From positions 37,509,264-37,573,263 of the forward strand of contig CM046298.1 of assembly GCA_025267735.1 (NCBI GenBank): a DNA stretch of 64,000 nucleotides. Reading direction: 5' to 3'. The stretch is from Mactra quadrangularis (taxonomy: Eukaryota > Mollusca > Bivalvia > Venerida > Mactridae). This document shows, piece after piece, positions 61,442 to 64,000 of the stretch (position 1 is the stretch's first letter; the number at the start of each line of letters is the position of its first letter). The position numbers and the translations under genes were made by a program. The notes under the pieces were generated by a model that saw only the letters and a program-made list of their open reading frames with translations, was not told where the DNA came from and did not search any database.

Positions 61442-61554
61442 CATTGACATATAAATACATTGTATCACAACAACCCATTGGTCGACAGTTATTCCGTATG
61501 TTCTGTGATAAGAAGGCGGACCTCAAAAAGGCTATAAATTTTTTAGATGAAATC
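61442..61554 (+). CDS. GRK5-like: GRK4/5/6-type kinase, coding exon 3 (RGS-homology domain start)
   Basis: The exon starts after TTTTATTTTCAG and ends ATC|GTAAGT in phase 0. It completes the codon split in exon 2 (giving Pro50) and adds 37 codons, residues 51-87, including SQQPIGRQLFRMFCDKK and INFLDEI. The motif QPIGRxLFRxFC is the hallmark of the GRK regulator-of-G-protein-signalling homology domain. The phase match with exon 2 and the collinearity with known GRKs show that no coding exon is missing in the long intron. The rest of the RGS-homology domain, the kinase domain and the C-terminal membrane-anchoring region must lie beyond 64000; no further GRK exon was recognised between 61555 and the window end. 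Confidence 0.92.
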
Positions 61555-61824
61555 GTAAGTATTATTCCTATTACATAATTGTAGCTTTGCTTGTAATGTT
61601 GCGATGAAATAACAAATTAGGCGCAAAAAACATGTGTCCAGGGCATCAGTCGAAAAAAAAGTTTGGTAGATTGGGCTTCAAGTTGTTGTTTTTTTACAGA
61701 GTCAATTGTGATCTTCACAGGTAAAATTAAAAAAAAACCCAGAGTCAGCAAGATTCACTTTGTAGGGTTTGATTGACCTAAACACAAGTTTTTCGAAGGC
61801 TTATAAAGTTAAGATGTTGCCTCT

Positions 61825-61974
61825 AGGGCTTGACCCTAATTTTTAAAATATTGTGCCTGAATGGACAGCCAGCTATACCCAAAGCCCAAACCATATCTAT
61901 ATAGCAGAAATAGGTTGCCTGAACTCAAATATTGGTTGTCAGTGGCAATAGGATAACCTTTAATGTTGATCCCT
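61825..61974. mobile_element. Small MITE, AGGGCTTGA family, copy 3 (GRK intron 3)
   Basis: AGGGCTTGACCCTAATTTTT ... TTTAATGTTGATCCCT, with GGTTGTCAGTGGCAATAGG inside. TGCCTC is seen near both sides. Confidence 0.65.
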
Positions 61975-62515
61975 GTGCCTCCCTTTCTTTGTATTAACTG
62001 TTTCTTGTTGACTACAAAGAAAGGGAAGTGATTTCAAGATGTTTTATTTATAATGTCAAAATTGATTTGGTAATCTAGCTGAAATAAATTTATTTTAAAT
62101 TACCTATATCTTTCAATAAAGATATTTTGTTTATTCCTCATAAAATACCTGAGTTACGCGTTACAACATTCAGTAAAATTTGTACAATATTGAAAATGTG
62201 TTTTTAAAAAGAAGTGAAATTGATAAGATTTCTGATAAAATAGTTTTTAGATCATGATATACATCACTCCTATGTTCTGGTTCATGTAAAAGCTTGTTGG
62301 TAAAAGTCTGTATCATTGGAAAGCTTTGAAAAAAATTCAACTTAAAGGATGAATCTAGGTGATCCATTTCATGGACCAGGGAAAAACTAGTCTAAATACA
62401 TGAAAATATAGAATGATGTAGACTAGTCTTGTGCTGACCCTTCAGTTTGTGTTATGACTTGAATTATTAATGTTGGAATTTCTTTCTGTGGATCTTTTTT
62501 GAGGTTTTTTTTTTT

Positions 62516-62795
62516 ACTGGATTTAACGCTGTATCAACACAATTTGTAGGTCATTTTACTGCGTCCAGCACACCTAACCTAGCTTTCCTGGACCATTGTC
62601 TGTAACCAGTACTCACCTACCCTTCCACAAGGCCTGAAATTTCTCCATATTATCTAATCAATGGAGGAAAATCAACATTATTGTCAAATTTTCATGGAAG
62701 GGTATAACGTCCCCTGGTGGGATTTGAACCTGCACCCCCTCGGGCACGAGAATCCAAATCCCAGCGCTCTGCCATTTTCGCTATTGACCCGGGTT
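62516..62795 (-). mobile_element. Family-A SINE with 12-bp target duplication
   Basis: Minus-sense full-length copy with a poly-A tail (read as T run at 62505-62515). CTTTTTTGAGGT (62494-62505) and CTTGTTTGAGGT (62796-62807) flank it with one mismatch. Confidence 0.9.
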
Positions 62796-62927
62796 CTTGT
62801 TTGAGGTAGCAACCATTAAGTACAAAGTACTTTGACTGGTGCTCTTCCAAATTCAATTTTAATCTTCAATTACTGAAGAAAACAACTTAGGTTAAAAGTA
62901 ACATGTTTTCAAAAAGTTTTTTTTTGG

Positions 62928-63200
62928 CGAGTTTAACACAATAGCAACACTTTGTACAGGTCGTACCATGGCAGTCAGTCAATCTACTTGCTGTTCCTTT
63001 AATGGCTAAATTTCTGGATTTAGCTGTTAACCAGTTGCCTTTCATTAGTAACTGACAATGCACTACATGATTTAGAATCAGTGGTAGGAGGTAGAACTGC
63101 AGTAAAAATTATTTCATGACCAAGCTCCTTGAAAGTATGCTTAATGCTGGGAATCAAATCTATGACCCCTCAATCCGTAAGCCTGGTGGCATAGAAAGTA
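62928..63200 (-). mobile_element. Family-B SINE
   Basis: Minus-sense copy. The body blocks ACTGACAATGC and GATTTAGAATCAGTGGTAGG match the family. The head is degraded. Confidence 0.75.
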
Positions 63201-64000
63201 CTATTAGGTTGATGAATGGTTTAATTATAAGTATTTCCAGTTCAGTCTGAGTTCATAATTTACAAATTTTGTAAAGAAGTGTGTATTTTACTATAATTTA
63301 TTATTGAGTTTGTTTCAACACCCACTGTGTACCTATTACCACAACTAATACCACATACAGTCTTGTTTTGCTGGATGAAAATATTGCCATTGTCATCATC
63401 ACTATATATTAAATTTCTAGTATTTTTAACCCCTATGAAACCAGATACAATTTATAATTTGATATATTTTATTTCTAATTAAATAATGGTCTTTTAGTAA
63501 TATACTAAAATATGCTTATGTCATCAGTTTTGCTTTAAAGCTGCTTTATCATAGACTTCAACTTAAATATGAAATTTTCGAAAACTCTTTGAAATTGTGA
63601 GGAAACATTTTTGATGCAGCTTAAAGAAGTGTTCTGATTCAATGACTATTTCATGACTTACAACTGTAAAAGATGGTGACTTTATGTATATAAAAACTTA
63701 CCATGTTAGTAAAGATATAAAATGTTTAAGTGAGTTTCTTGTGACTTTTACTTTATATTTCTCACAATTGATTGGTCAGTTTCATTTAGACTCATTTTCT
63801 TTAGACAGTTACATACACTGACAGGTAATTTTGAAAAAAATAACCAAAACCCATTTAACTTGTAGCTTTAAATAGGATGAACTCAGTCAGTCAGTGTGTT
63901 TCGAAAGCTTTAAAATGGTTAATGTCCTCCATGGTAAAATGATTTTAAATGATATTAAACTAAGTATTGTATGTAAATAGATACAAAGTATTTCCTGGGG

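Larger units (their letters stand above)
61555..64000 (+). other. Intron 3 of the GRK gene (partial)
   Basis: Starts at donor GTAAGT. It contains a small MITE (61825-61974), a family-A SINE (62516-62795) and a family-B SINE (62928-63200). No further GRK exon was recognised to the window end. Confidence 0.6.

Overview
The window is nuclear DNA from an animal. It is AT-rich, almost free of long ORFs, has introns with canonical GT-AG signals, and is crowded with tRNA-headed SINEs, terminal-inverted-repeat (TIR) elements and tandem arrays. Two host genes with clear metazoan families, plus SINE families with a shared 3' core of the kind known from molluscs, suggest a marine invertebrate, most likely a bivalve or other mollusc. 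The species cannot be named from the sequence alone.

Layout. 1-16.4 kb (minus strand): the start of a leucine-rich-repeat (LRR) protein gene. Exon 1 (15494-15801: signal peptide, cysteine-rich LRR cap with an acidic insert) joins in frame to a 72-nt single-LRR exon 2 (2973-3044) across a 12.4-kb intron; the gene runs off the left edge. 17.2-24.8 kb: a complete Ty3/gypsy LTR retrotransposon on the minus strand, with two 1183-bp LTRs that look identical, a tRNA-Lys primer site, a polypurine tract, a 4-bp target duplication and one uninterrupted 1659-codon gag-pol ORF. 24.8-39.3 kb: a gene-poor interval with a 9-bp-TSD MITE, a long-TIR element (30526-34280) with 5-bp target duplications, a 453-bp palindromic element with 5-bp duplications, and a 5'-truncated LINE fragment. 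39.35-64 kb (plus strand): the first three coding exons of a GRK4/5/6-type G protein-coupled receptor kinase. Exons 1 and 2 lie at 39.4-39.6 kb and exon 3 at 61.4 kb, separated by a 21.8-kb intron holding paired long hairpins, a 31-bp minisatellite of about 47 units, a hAT-type MITE with an 8-bp target duplication, and many SINEs. The gene continues beyond the right edge.

The two host genes are divergent and show no obvious functional link. Most of the structure here is mobile-element biology. The least ordinary items are the 3.75-kb long-TIR element with coding remnants inside it, the two adjacent near-perfect hairpins in the GRK intron, and three SINE families with different heads that share one 3' core.
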